Assembly (NCBI GenBank): GCA_958295665.1
Contig: OY282560.1
Location: forward strand, 274,958,177-275,022,176
From: Tipula vernalis
Taxonomy: Eukaryota > Arthropoda > Insecta > Diptera > Tipulidae
Length of the DNA: 64,000 nt
Direction of reading: 5' to 3'
Positions 21,101-35,575 of this stretch are shown one piece after another. The translations under genes were made by a program, and so were the position numbers. How positions within the stretch are numbered: the first letter of the stretch is position 1; each line of letters starts with the position of its first letter. The notes beneath the pieces are model-generated. The model had not been told where the DNA came from. It ran no database searches and saw nothing but the letters and a program-made list of their open reading frames with translations.

Positions 21101-24100
21101 ATCTTTGTGATTCTGTGAAGTATAGTATAGTTCATCACAATTGAATAAGATTGACCACGTAGACTGGCGTATGGTCAAGTTATCCAAAAATAAGGACAAG
21201 ACCTTGTGGTCATCTTTGTGATCGGAGATACAATTATTAAAACAATAAAATTATTAAAAATTCTAAATTCTGTAAGTATAGTATACTTCATCACAATTGA
21301 ATAAGATTGACCACGTAGACTGGCATATGGTCAAGTTATCCAAAAATATAGACAAGAACTTGTGGACATCTCTGTGATTGGAGATACAATTTTTAAAACA
21401 ATAAAATTATTAAAAATTCTAAATTCTGTGAAGTACAGTATAGTTCATCACAATTGAATAAGATGGACTACGTAGACTGGCATATGGTCAAGTTATCCAA
21501 AAATATAGACAAGACCTTGTGGACATCTTTGTGATCGGAGATACAATTTTTAAAACAATAAAATTATTAAAAATTCTAAATTCTGTGAAGTATAGTATAG
21601 TTCATCACAATTGAATAAGATTGACCACGTAGACTGACATATGGTCAAGTTATCCAAAAATATAGACAAGACCTTGTGGACATCTCTGTGATCGGATATA
21701 CAATTTTTAAAGCAATAAAATTATTAAAAATTCTAAATTCTGTGAAGTATAGTATAGTTCATCACAATTGAATAAGATTGACCACGTAGACTAGCATATG
21801 GTCAAGTTATCCAAAAATATAGACAAGACCTTATGGACATCTTTGTGGTTCTGTGAAGTATAGTATAGTTCATTACAATTGAATAAGATTGACCACGTAG
21901 ACTGGCATATGGTCAAGTTATCCAAAAATATAGACAAGACCTTGTGGACATCTTTGTGATCGGAGATACAATTTTTAAAACAATAAAATTATTAAAAATT
22001 CTAAATTCTGTGAAGTATAGTATAGTTCGTCACAATTGAATAAGATTGACCACGTAGACTGGCATTTGGTCAAGTTATCCAAAAATATAGACAAGAACTT
22101 GTGGACATCTCTGTGATCGGAGATACAATTTTTAAAACAATAAAATTATTAAAAATTCTAAATTCTGTGGAGTATAGTATAGTTCATCACAATTAAATAA
22201 GATTGACCACGTAGACTGGCATTTGGTCAAGTTATCCAAAAATATAGATAAGAACTTGTGGACATCTCTGTGATCGGAGATACAATTTTTAAAACAATAA
22301 AATTATTAAAAATTCTAAATTCTGTGGAGTATAGTATAGTTTATCACAATTGAATAAGATTGACCACGTAGACTGGCATATGGTCAAGTTATCCAAAAAT
22401 ATAGACAAGACGGAGATACAATTTTTAAAACAATAAAATTATTAAAAATTCTAAATTCTATGAAGTATAGTATAGTTCATCATAATTGAATAAGGTTGAC
22501 CACGTAGACTGACATATGGTCAAGTTATTCAAAAATATAGGCAAGACCTTGAGGACATCTCTGTGATCGGAGATACAAATTTTAAAACAATAAAATTATT
22601 AAAAATTCTAAATTCTGTGAAGTATAGTATAGTTCATCACAATTGAATAAGATTGACCACGTAGACTGGCATATGGTCAAGTTATCCAAAAATATAGACA
22701 AGACCTTGTGGACATCTTTGTGATCGGAGATACAATTTTTAAAACAATAAAATTATTAAAAATTCTAAATTCTGTGAAGTATAGTATAGTTCATCACAAT
22801 TGAATAAGATTGACCACGTAGACTGGCATATGGTCAAGTTATCCAAAAATATAGACAAGACCTTGTGGACATCTTTGTGGTTCTGTGAAGTATAGTATAG
22901 TTCATCAAAATTGAATAATATTGACCACGTAGACTGACATATGGTCAAGTTATCCAAAAATATAGACAAGACCTTGTGGACATCTTTGTGATCGGAGATA
23001 CAATTTTTAAAACAATAAAATTATTAAAAATTCTAAATTCTGTGAAGTATAGTATAGTTCATCACAATTGAATAAGATTGACCACGTAGACTGGCATTTG
23101 GTCAAGTTATCCAAAAATATAGACAAGACGTTGTGGACATCTTTGTGATTCTGTGAAGTATAGTATAGTTCATCACAATTGAATAAGATTGACCATGTAG
23201 ACTGGCGTATGGTCAAGTTATCCAAAAATAAGGACAAGACCTTGTGGTCATCTTTGTGATCGGAGATACAATTATTAAAACAATAAAATTATTAAAAATT
23301 CTTAATTCTGTAAGTATAGTATAGTTCATCACAATTGAATAAGATTGACCACGTAGACTGGCATATGGTCAAGTTATCCAAAAATATAGACAAGAACTTG
23401 TGGACATCTCTGTGATCGGAGATACAATTTTTAAAACAATAAAATTATTAAAAATTCTAAATTCTGTGAAGTACAGTATAGTTCATCACAATTGAATAAG
23501 ATGGACTACGTAGACTGGCATATGGTCAAGTTATCCAAAAATATAGACAAGACCTTGTGGACATCTTTGTGATCGGAGATACAATTTTTAAAACAATAAA
23601 ATTATTAAAAATTCTAAATTCTGTGAAGTATAGTATAGTTCATCACAATTGAATAAGATTGACCACGAAGACTGGCATATGGTCAAGTTATCCAAAAATA
23701 TAGACAAGACGGAGATACAATTTTTAAAACAATAAAATTATTAAAAATTCTAAATTCTATGAAGTATAGTATAGTTCATCATAATTGAATAAGGTTGACC
23801 ACGTAGACTGACATATGGTCAAGTTATTCAAAAATATAGGCAAGACCTTGAGGACATCTCTGTGATCGGAGATACAAATTTTAAAACAATAAAATTATTA
23901 AAAATTCTAAATTCTGTGAAGTATAGTATAGTTCATCACAATTGAATAAGATTGACCACGTAGACTGGCATATGGTCAAGTTATCCAAAAATATAGACAA
24001 GACCTTGTGGACATCTTTGTGATCGGAGATACAATTTTTAAAACAATAAAATTATTAAAAATTCTAAATTCTGTGAAGTATAGTATAGTTCATCACAATT

Positions 24101-27100
24101 GAATAAGATTGACCACGTAGACTGACATATGGTCAAGTTATCCAAAAATATAGACAAGACTTTGTGGACATCTCTGTGATCGGATATACAATTTTTAAAG
24201 CAATAAAATTATTAAAAATTCTAAATTCTGTGAAGTATAGTATAGTTCATCACAATTGAATAAGATTGACCACGTAGACTGACATATGGTCAAGTTATCC
24301 AAAAATATAGACAAGACCTTGTGGACATCTCTGTGATCGGATATACAATTTTTAAAGCAATAAAATTATTAAAAATTCTAAATTCTGTGAAGTATAGTAT
24401 AGTTCATCACAATTGAATAAGATTGACCACGTAGACTAGCATATGGTCAAGTTATCCAAAAATATAGACAAGACCTTATGGACATCTTTGTGGTTCTGTG
24501 AAGTATAGTATAGTTCATTACAATTGAATAAGATTGACCACGTAGACTGGCATATGGTCAAGTTATCCAAAAATATAGACAAGACCTTGTGGACATCTTT
24601 GTGATCGGAGATACAATTTTTAAAACAATAAAATTATTAAAAATTCTAAATTCTGTGAAGTATAGTATAGTTCATCACAATTGAATAAGATTGACCACGT
24701 AGACTGGCATATGGTCAAGTTATCCAAAAATATAGACAAGACCTTGTGGACATCTTTGTGGTTCTGTGAAGTATAGTATAGTTCATCAAAATTGAATAAT
24801 ATTGACCACGTAGACTGACATATGGTCAAGTTATCCAAAAATATAGACAAGACCTTGTGGACATCTTTGTGATCGGAGATACAATTTTTAAAACAATAAA
24901 ATTATTAAAAATTCTAAATTCTGTAAGTATAGTATAGTTCATCACAATTGAATAAGATTGACCACGTAGACTGGCATTTGGTCAAGTTATCCAAAAATAT
25001 AGACAAGACGTTGTGGACATCTTTGTGATTCTGTGAAGTATAGTATAGTTCATCACAATTGAATAAGATTGACCATGTAGACTGGCGTATGGTCAAGTTA
25101 TCCAAAAATAAGGACAAGACCTTGTGGTCATCTTTGTGATCGGAGATACAATTATTAAAACAATAAAATTATTAAAAATTCTTAATTCTGTAAGTATAGT
25201 ATAGTTCATCACAATTGAATAAGATTGACCACGTAGACTGGCATATGGTCAAGTTATCCAAAAATATAGACAAGAACTTGTGGACATCTCTGTGATCGGA
25301 GATACAATTTTTAAAACAATAAAATTATTAAAAATTCTAAATTCTGTGAAGTACAGTATAGTTCATCACAATTGAATAAGATGGACTACGTAGACTGGCA
25401 TATGGTCAAGTTATCCAAAAATATAGACAAGACCTTGTGGACATCTTTGTGATCGGAGATACAATTTTTAAAACAATAAAATTATTAAAAATTCTAAATT
25501 CTGTGAAGTATAGTATAGTTCATCACAATTGAATAAGATTGACCACGTAGACTGACATATGGTCAAGTTATCCAAAAATATAGACAAGACCTTGTGGACA
25601 TCTTTGTGGTTCTGTGAAGTATAGTATAGTTCATTACAATTGAATAAGATTGACCACGTAGACTGGCATATGGTCAAGTTATCCAAAAATATAGACAAGA
25701 CCTTGTGGACATCTTTGTGGTTCTGTGAAGTATAGTATAGTTCATTACAATTGAATAAGATTGACCACGTAGACTGGCATATGGTCAAGTTATCCAAAAA
25801 TATAGACAAGACCTTGTGGACATCTTTGTGATCGGAGATACAATTTTTAAAACAATAAAATTATTAAAAATTCTAAATTCTGTGAAGTATAGTATAGTTC
25901 ATCACAATTGAATAAGATTGACCACGTAGACTGACATATGGTCAAGTTATCCAAAAATATAGACAAGACTTTGTGGACATCTCTGTGATCGGATATACAA
26001 TTTTTAAAGCAATAAAATTATTAAAAATTCTAAATTCTGTGAAGTATAGTATAGTTCATCACAATTGAATAAGATTGACCACGTAGACTGGCATATGGTC
26101 AAGTTATCCAAAAATATAGACAAGACCTTGTGGACATCTTTGTGGTTCTGTGAAGTATAGTATAGTTCATCACAATTGAATAATATTGACCACGTAGACT
26201 GACATATGGTCAAGTTATCCAAAAATATAGACAAGACCTTGTGGACATCTTTGTGATCGGAGATACAATTTTTAAAACAATAAAATTATTAAAAATTCTA
26301 AATTCTGTGAAGTATAGTATAGTTCATCACAATTGAATAAGATTGACCACGTAGACTGGCATTTGGTCAAGTTATCCAAAAATATAGACAAGACGTTGTG
26401 GACATCTTTGTGATTCTGTGAAGTATAGTATAGTTCATCACAATTGAATAAGATTGACCACGTAGACTGGCGTATGGTCAAGTTATCCAAAAATAAGGAC
26501 AAGACCTTGAGGTCATCTTTGTGATCGGAGATACAATTTTTAAAACAATAAAATTATTAAAAATTCTAAATTCTGTGAAGTAAAGTATAGTTCATCACAA
26601 TTGAATAAGATGGACTACGTAGACTGGCATATGGTCAAGTTATCCAAAAATATAGACAAGACCTTGTGGACATCTTTGTGATCGGAGATACAATTTTTAA
26701 AACAATAAAATTATTAAAAATTCTAAATTCTGTGAAGTATAGTATAGTTCATCACAATTGAATAAGATTGACCACGTAGACTGACATATGGTCAAGTTAT
26801 CCAAAAATATAGACAAGACCTTGTGGACATCTCTGTGATCGGATATACAATTTTTAAAGCAATAAAATTATTAAAAATTCTAAATTCTGTGAAGTATAGT
26901 ATAGTTCATCACAATTGAATAAGATTGACCACGTAGACTAGCATATGGTCAAGTTATCCAAAAATATAGACAAGACCTTATGGACATCTTTGTGGTTCTG
27001 TGAAGTATAGTATAGTTCATTACAATTGAATAAGATTGACCACGTAGACTGGCATATGGTCAAGTTATCCAAAAATATAGACAAGACCTTCTGGACATCT

Positions 27101-30100
27101 TTGTGATCGGAGATACAATTTTTAAAACAATAAAATTATTAAAAATTCTAAATTCTGTGAAGTATAGTATAGTTCATCACAATTGAATAAGATTGACCAC
27201 GTAGACTGGCATTTGGTCAAGTTATCCAAAAATATAGACAAGAACTTGTGGACATCTCTGTGATCGGAGATACAATTTTTAAAACAATAAAATTATTAAA
27301 AATTCTAAATTCTGTGGAGTATAGTATAGTTCATCACAATTGAATAAGATTGACCACGTAGACTGGCATTTGGTCAAGTTATCCAAAAATATAGATAAGA
27401 ACTTGTGGACATCTCTGTGATCGGAGATACAATTTTTAAAACAATAAAATTATTAAAAATTCTAAATTCTGTGGAGTATAGTATAGTTTATCACAATTGA
27501 ATAAGATTGACCACGTAGACTGGCATATGGTCAAGTTATCCAAAAATATAGACAAGACGGAGATACAATTTTTAAAACAATAAAATTAATAAAATTTCTA
27601 AATTCTTTGAAGTATAGTATAGTTCATCACAATTGAATAAGATTGACCACGTACACTGGCAATGGTCAAGTTTTATATGGTCAAGTTATCCAAAAATATA
27701 GACAAGACGGAGATACAATTTTTAAAACAATAAAATTATTAAAAATTCTAAATTCTATGAAGTATAGTATAGTTCATCATAATTGAATAAGGTTGACCAC
27801 GTAGACTGACATATGGTCAAGTTATTCAAAAATATAGGCAAGACCTTGGGGACATCTCTGTGATCGGAGATACAAATTTTAAAACAATAAAATTATTAAA
27901 AAATCAAAATTCTGTGAATTATAGTATAGTTCATCACAATTGAATAAGATTGACCATGTAGACTGACATATGGTCAAGTTATCCAAAAATATAGACAAGA
28001 CCTTGTGGACGTCTTTGTGATCGGAGATACAATTTTTAAAACAATAAAATTATTCAAAATTCTAAATTCTGTGAAGTATAGTATAGTTCATCACAAGAGA
28101 ATAAGATTGACCAAGTAGACTGGCATATGGTCAAGTTATCCAAAAATATAGACAAGACTTTGTGGACATCTCTGTGATCGGATATACAATTTTTAAAGCA
28201 ATAAAATTATTAAAAATTCTAAATTCTGTGAAGTATAGTATAGTTCATCACAATTGAATAAGATTGACCACGTAGACTGACATATGGTCAAGTTATCCAA
28301 AAATATAGACAAGACCTTGTGGACATCTCTGTGATCGGATATACAATTTTTAAAGCAATAAAATTATTAAAAATTCTAAATTCTGTGAAGTATAGTATAG
28401 TTCATCACAATTGAATAAGATTGACCACGTAGACTAGCATATGGTCAAGTTATCCAAAAATATAGACAAGACCTTATGGACATCTTTGTGGTTCTGTGAA
28501 GTATAGTATAGTTCATTACAATTGAATAAGATTGACCACGTAGACTGGCATATGGTCAAGTTATCCAAAAATATAGACAAGACCTTGTGGACATCTTTGT
28601 GATCGGAGATACAATTTTTAAAACAATAAAATTATTAAAAATTCTAAATTCTGTGAAGTATAGTATAGTTCATCACAATTGAATAAGATTGACCACGTAG
28701 ACTGGCATATGGTCAAGTTATCCAAAAATATAGACAAGACCTTGTGGACATCTTTGTGGTTCTGTGAAGTATAGTATAGTTCATCAAAATTGAATAATAT
28801 TGACCACGTAGACTGACATATGGTCAAGTTATCCAAAAATATAGACAAGACCTTGTGGATATCTTTGTGATCGGAGATACAATTTTTAAAACAATAAAAT
28901 TATTAAAAATTCTAAATTCTGTGAAGTATAGTATAGTTCATCACAATTGAATAAGATTGACCACGTAGACTGGCATTTGGTCAAGTTATCCAAAAATATA
29001 GACAAGACGTTGTGGACATCTTTGTGATTCTGTGAAGTATAGTATAGTTCATCACAATTGAATAAGATTGACCATGTAGACTGGCGTATGGTCAAGTTAT
29101 CCAAAAATAAGGACAAGACCTTGTGGTCATCTTTGTGATCGGAGATACAATTATTAAAACAATAAAATTATTAAAAATTCTTAATTCTGTAAGTATAGTA
29201 TACTTCATCACAATTGAATAAGATTGACCACGTAGACTGGCATATGGTCAAGTTATCCAAAAATATAGACAAGAACTTGTGGACATCTCTGTGATCGGAG
29301 ATACAATTTTTAAAACAATAAAATTATTAAAAATTCTAAATTCTGTGAAGTACAGTATAGTTCATCACAATTGAATAAGATGGACTACGTAGACTGGCAT
29401 ATGGTCAAGTTATCCAAAAATATAGACAAGACCTTGTGGACATCTTTGTGATCGGAGATACAATTTTTAAAACAATAAAATTATTAAAAATTCTAAATTC
29501 TGTGAAGTATAGTATAGTTCATCACAATTGAATAAGATTGACCACGTAGACTGACATATGGTCAAGTTATCCAAAAATATAGACAAGACCTTGTGGACAT
29601 CTTTGTGGTTCTGTGAAGTATAGTATAGTTCATTACAATTGAATAAGATTGACCACGTAGACTGGCATATGGTCAAGTTATCCAAAAATATAGACAAGAC
29701 CTTGTGGACATCTTTGTGGTTCTGTGAAGTATAGTATAGTTCATTACAATTGAATAAGATTGACCACGTAGACTGGCATATGGTCAAGTTATCCAAAAAT
29801 ATAGACAAGACCTTGTGGACATCTTTGTGATCGGAGATACAATTTTTAAAACAATAAAATTATTAAAAATTCTAAATTCTGTGAAGTATAGTATAGTTCA
29901 TCACAATTGAATAAGATTGACCACGCAGACTGGCGTATGGTCAAGTTATCCAAAAATAAGGACAAGACCTTGTGGTCATCTTTGTGATCGGAGATACAAT
30001 TATTAAAACAATAAAATTATTAAAAATTCTAAATTCTGTAAGTATAGTATACTTCATCACAATTGAATAAGATTGACCACGTAGACTGGCATATGGTCAA

Positions 30101-33100
30101 GTTATCCAAAAATATAGACAAGAACTTGTGGACATCTCTGTGATCGGAGATACAATTTTTAAAACAATAAAATTATTAAAAATTCTAAATTCTGTGAAGT
30201 ACAGTATAGTTCATCACAATTGAATAAGATGGACTACGTAGACTGGCATATGGTCAAGTTATCCAAAAATATAGACAAGGCCTTGTGGACATCTTTGTGA
30301 TCGGAGATACAATTTTTAAAACAATAAAATTATTAAAAATTCTAAATTCTGTGAAGTATAGTATAGTTCATCACAATTGAATAAGATTGACCACGTAGAC
30401 TGACATATGGTCAAGTTATCCAAAAATATAGACAAGACCTTGTGGACATCTCTGTGATCGGAGATACAATTTTTAAAGCAATAAAATTATTAAAAATTCT
30501 AAATTCTGTGAAGTACAGTATAGTTCATCACAATTGAATAAGATGGACTACGTAGACTGGCATATGGTCAAGTTATCCAAAAATATAGACAAGAACTTGT
30601 GGACATCTCTGTGATCGGAGATACAATTTTTAAAACAATAAAATTATTAAAAATTCTAAATTCTGTGAAGTACAGTATAGTTCATCACAATTGAATAAGA
30701 TGGACTACGTAGACTGGCATATGGTCAAGTTATCCAAAAATATAGACAAGGCCTTGTGGACATCTTTGTGATCGGAGATACAATTTTTAAAACAATAAAA
30801 TTATTAAAAATTCTAAATTCTGTGAAGTATAGTATAGTTCATCACAATTGAATAAGATTGACCACGTAGACTGACATATGGTCAAGTTATCCAAAAATAT
30901 AGACAAGACCTTGTGGACATCTCTGTGATCGGAGATACAATTTTTAAAGCAATAAAATTATTAAAAATTCTAAATTCTGTGAAGTATAGTATAGTTCATC
31001 ACAATTGAATAAGATTGACCACGTAGACTGGCATATGGTCAAGTTATCCAAAAATATAGACAAGACCTTGTGGACATCTTTGTGGTTCTGTGAAGTATAG
31101 TATAGTTCATTACAATTGAATAAGATTGACCACGTAGACTGGCATATGGTCAAGTTATCCAAAAATATAGACAAGACCTTGTGGACATCTTTGTGATCGG
31201 AGATACAATTTTTAAAACAATAAAATTATTAAAAATTCTAAATTCTGTGAAGTATAGTATAGTTCATCACAATTGAATAAGATTGACCACGTAGACTGGC
31301 ATTTGGTCAAGTTATCCAAAAATATAGACAAGAACTTGTGGACATCTCTGTGATCGGAGATACAATTTTTAAAACAATAAAATTATTAAAAATTCTAAAT
31401 TCTGTGAAGTATAGTATAGTTCATCACAATTGAATAAGATTGACCACGTAGACTGACATATGGTCAAGTTATCCAAAAATATAGACAAGAACTTGTGGAC
31501 ATCTCTGTGATCGGAGATACAATTTTTAAAACAATAAAATTATTAAAAATTCTAAATTCTGTGAAGTACAGTATAGTTCATCACAATTGAATAAGATGGA
31601 CTACGTAGACTGGCATATGGTCAAGTTATCCAAAAATATAGACAAGGCCTTGTGGACATCTTTGTGATCGGAGATACAATTTTTAAAACAATAAAATTAT
31701 TAAAAATTCTAAATTCTGTGAAGTATAGTATAGTTCATCACAATTGAATAAGATTGACCACGTAGACTGACATATGGTCAAGTTATCCAAAAATATAGAC
31801 AAGACCTTGTGGACATCTCTGTGATCGGAGATACAATTTTTAAAGCAATAAAATTATTAAAAATTCTAAATTCTGTGAAGTATAGTATAGTTCATCACAA
31901 TTGAATAAGATTGACCACGTAGACTGGCATATGGTCAAGTTATCCAAAAATATAGACAAGACCTTGTGGACATCTTTGTGGTTCTGTGAAGTATAGTATA
32001 GTTCATTACAATTGAATAAGATTGACCACGTAGACTGGCATATGGTCAAGTTATCCAAAAATATAGACAAGACCTTGTGGACATCTTTGTGATCGGAGAT
32101 ACAATTTTTAAAACAATAAAATTATTAAAAATTCTAAATTCTGTGAAGTATAGTATAGTTCATCACAATTGAATAAGATTGACCACGTAGACTGGCATTT
32201 GGTCAAGTTATCCAAAAATATAGACAAGAACTTGTGGACATCTCTGTGATCGGAGATACAATTTTTAAAACAATAAAATTATTAAAAATTCTAAATTCTG
32301 TGAAGTATAGTATAGTTCATCACAATTGAATAAGATGGACTACGTAGACTGGCATATGGTCAAGTTATCCAAAAATATAGACAAGGCCTTGTGGACATCT
32401 TTGTGATCGGAGATACAATTTTTAAAACAATAAAATTATTAAAAATTCTAAATTCTGTGAAGTATAGTATAGTTCATCACAATTGAATAAGATTGACCAC
32501 GTAGACTGACATATGGTCAAGTTATCCAAAAATATAGACAAGACCTTGTGGACATCTCTGTGATCGGAGATACAATTTTTAAAGCAATAAAATTATTAAA
32601 AATTCTAAATTCTGTGAAGTATAGTATAGTTCATCACAATTGAATAAGATTGACCACGTAGACTGGCATATGGTCAAGTTATCCAAAAATATAGACAAGA
32701 CCTTGTGGACATCTTTGTGGTTCTGTGAAGTATAGTATAGTTCATTACAATTGAATAAGATTGACCACGTAGACTGGCATATGGTCAAGTTATCCAAAAA
32801 TATAGACAAGACCTTGTGGACATCTTTGTGATCGGAGATACAATTTTTAAAACAATAAAATTATTAAAAATTCTAAATTCTGTGAAGTATAGTATAGTTC
32901 ATCACAATTGAATAAGATTGACCACGTAGACTGGCATTTGGTCAAGTTATCCAAAAATATAGACAAGAACTTGTGGACATCTCTGTGATCGGAGATACAA
33001 TTTTTAAAACAATAAAATTATTAAAAATTCTAAATTCTGTGAAGTATAGTATAGTTCATCACAATTGAATAAGATTGACCACGTAGACTGACATATGGTC

Positions 33101-34140
33101 AAGTTATCCAAAAATATAGACAAGACCTTGTGGACATCTCTGTGATCGGAGATACAATTTTTAAAGCAATAAAATTATTAAAAATTCTAAATTCTGTGAA
33201 GTATAGTATAGTTCATCACAATTGAATAAGATTGACCACGTAGACTGGCATATGGTCAAGTTATCCAAAAATATAGACAAGACTTTGTGGACATCTTTGT
33301 GGTTCTGTGAAGTATAGTATAGTTCATTACAATTGAATAAGATTGACCACGTAGGCTGGCATATGGTCAAGTTATCCAAAAATATAGACAAGACCTTGTG
33401 GACATCTTTGTGATCGGAGATACAATTTTTAAAACAATAAAATTATTAAAAATTCTAAATTCTGTGGAGTATAGTATAGTTCATCACAATTGAATAAGAT
33501 TGACCACGTAGACTGGCATATGGTCAAGTTATCCAAAAATATAGACAAGACGGAGATACAATTTTTAAAACAATAAAATTATTAAAAATTCTAAATTCTA
33601 TGAAGTATAGTATAGTTCATCATAATTGAATAAGGTTGACCACGTAGACTGGCATATGGTCAAGTTATTCAAAAATATAGGCAAGACCTTGAGGACATCT
33701 CTGTGATCGGAGATACAAATTTTAAAACAATAAAATTATTAAAAAATCAAAATTCTGTGAATTATAGTATAGTTCATTACAATTGAATAAGATTGACCAC
33801 GTAGACTGACATATGGTCAAGTTATCCAAAAATATAGACAAGACCTTGTGGACGTCTTTGTGATCGGAGATACAATTTTTAAAACATTAAAATTATTCAA
33901 AATTCTAAATTCTGTGAAGTATAGTATAGTTCATCACAAGAGAATAAGATTGACCAAGTAGACTGGCATATGGTCAAGTTATCCAAAAATATAGACAAGA
34001 CCTTGTGGACATCTCTGTGATCGGAGATACAAATTTTAAAACAATAAAATTATTAAAAAATCAAAATTCTGTGAAGTATAGTATAGTTCATCACAATTGA
34101 ATAAGATTGACCATGTAGACTGACATATGGTCAAGTTATC
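18110..34140. repeat. 158-bp / 111-bp satellite array with higher-order periods
   Basis: The full unit is about 158 bp (GTATAGTATAGTTCATCACA; TTGACCACGTAGACTGGCAT; GGTCAAGTTATCCAAAAATA; TTGTGGACATC; TCGGAGATACAATTTTTAAA; AATTATTAAAAATTCTAAAT). A short form of about 111 bp lacks the TCGGAGATAC..TTCTAA part. The alternation gives larger periods: recurrent landmarks at 18421, 19695 and 20969, at 19002 and 20276, and at 19427 and 20701 are all 1274 bp apart (about 6 full plus 3 short units). Landmarks at 24620 and 28618, and at 25468 and 29467, are about 4.0 kb apart. Near the right end the spacings are 896, 739 and 582 bp, each step one unit shorter. About 105-110 units in all. The many 76-codon open frames are a by-product of the repeat. 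Confidence 0.95.
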
Positions 34141-34666
34141 CAAAAATATAGACTGGCAAATGGCCAAGTTATCTGAAACTATGGGCAAGACCTTGTGGAC
34201 ATCTCTGCGGTCGGAGATATAAAACTTTTAAAATAATGGAAAATTATTAAAAATTCCAAAAAATGTGAAATATATTATAGTTCATCATAATTGGATCGGC
34301 TTGGTGACATTGACCGCTTTATGGCTTAGCTATTCTAAGAAATGTGCGGGGCCTTCGGGACATTTCCAGGATCGGCGCTAAATAATTATTTAAACCATCA
34401 AAATTCAGTTAACTTTTAAATTATCTGAAATATAGTAATGTTTAGCACAATTGGATGCTTTTGGTTAATGATATAAACAGATGGTCGAGCTATCTGAAAA
34501 GGATGAAAAGAACCTGTTTTCTGATGAAAAGAATCTGTTTGGTGGTACGAAAAATCCAAAATTACAGAAAATTTAAATTTTCATATAATTTAAATTCCAA
34601 TTGGAAAATAGCTAATTTAACAATGTAATTTTTTGTTATTTTTTTTAGCATAAACTTCACACTCAT
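34141..34666. repeat. right terminal arm of the foldback element
   Basis: Reverse complement of the left arm. GACTGGCAAATGGCCAAGTT and CTGCGGTCGGAGATAT mark the switch from homogeneous satellite to the diverged terminal units; then come AGTTCATCATAATTGGATCG and the unique end up to CACACTCAT. The 9-bp duplication CTTTGCTCG follows at 34667-34675. Confidence 0.85.
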
Positions 34667-34675
34667 CTTTGCTCG

Positions 34676-35575
34676 TTATATTCAATCGCTAGTGTTCTTC
34701 TCTATATTGAAGTGGAGAAATTAATTTGATGCGGGTGGATGTCGGCATTTTTCTTATTGGCGGCGTCTTGATTTGTTTGACGCGGCGACATCCCACCGTA
34801 TTGATTTATTCCACGCGGTGGTTTAATTTTTCGGAATTTGCTAGGTACATTCTGGAATTATACCCATTGGGAGATTACTGTTCATATAGGATTGATTATT
34901 CATATTTATCCGGATCCAACTACGGCGGCTCTCCTACAGCTGGTTGGACCCGTTGGAGTTTCCCAGACGCTGGGTCTCTTTTGATGTGTCATCTGTTGTT
35001 GGATCGTTCTCTGAGTATGGGAATACAAATTTTACCCTTATGTTTTTGCAGTATTCCGTTCAATTGGATTTTACCTTGTGGTTGCGATTGTTGTCCACAT
35101 GTGTTGAAATTGGTTTGTTGAGCTGGTAAATTTGTGGATATGTTTGCTTCATGTTACCTGTGGTTATTATTAATGTTTGTTTGCTGATTATAACGAGTAT
35201 ACGTGTCTCTGCTTGAGTTTTTCAAATTTTGTTGCCGCTGTTTTTGACTTAGTCTGTGGATTTGTTTACTTGTTGGTGCAGGCTTTTGAGTTTTGCGAGT
35301 TTGAAGTATGTTAGGTTAAATTGCGAATTATATTGTGAGATTTGGTATTCCTTGTTTTTTTTGTTGGTTATGTTTCACTTACACTCAACAATTTTTTTTT
35401 TTTTTTTGTTTTGCAATAAGGAAATATAGAACGATGGAGAAAGTAAAAAAAAATTCTGAAAAATTTGGATTTTCAACAAATATATGGTTGCTTTTCGTGT
35501 TGACGTTTCCCGTGAACTAAACTTAACTATTTCGCTACAGGTGCGAATTTTTACAGCGCCAAATGTCATAATTTA
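34676..35575 (-). other. possible retroelement remnant right of the foldback element
   Basis: Read on the - strand, 34900-35300 has a Q/N/T-rich composition (TSKQIHRLSQKQRQQN; YNQQTNINNNH) like the disordered C-terminal part of gypsy-class Gag proteins. ATTTGGCGCTGT near 35555-35566 (complement) could be a decayed primer-binding site. A + strand frame of 131 codons (34726-35121) shows no domain. The assignment to a retroelement is weak, and I see no protease or RT motif. Confidence 0.3.

Larger units (their letters stand above)
17424..34666. mobile_element. 17.2-kb foldback-type element with satellite-expanded arm
   Basis: The left end ACGAGTGTGAAATTTATGCT matches the reverse complement of the right end (ATGAGTGTGAAGTTTATGCT). 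Homology continues through AGCTATTTTCCAATTGGAAT, the CAGATTCTTTTCATCAGAAA block, and the GCGCCGATCCTGGAAATGTC and TGACCGC(T/A)..ATGG blocks into diverged satellite units. The left arm is about 0.64 kb (17424-18060). A spacer of about 50 bp follows, and the rest is right arm, inflated by about 16 kb of tandem repeat. Identical 9-bp direct repeats flank it. No transposase frame is present, so it is non-autonomous. The likely mover is a Mutator/Foldback-type transposase, judging from the 9-bp duplication and the repeat-built inverted ends. Confidence 0.8.

Noticed and set aside
18100..33391. More than 20 near-identical 76- to 113-codon minus-strand open frames, looking like a protein family
   Set aside because: They are the periodic satellite read in one frame. 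Each starts and stops at the same monomer positions, substitutions are not codon-biased, and the frames disappear wherever monomer order changes.
18110..34140. CRISPR-like regularly spaced repeat
   Set aside because: Whole monomers of 158/111 bp are repeated with no unique spacers, and the context is eukaryotic.
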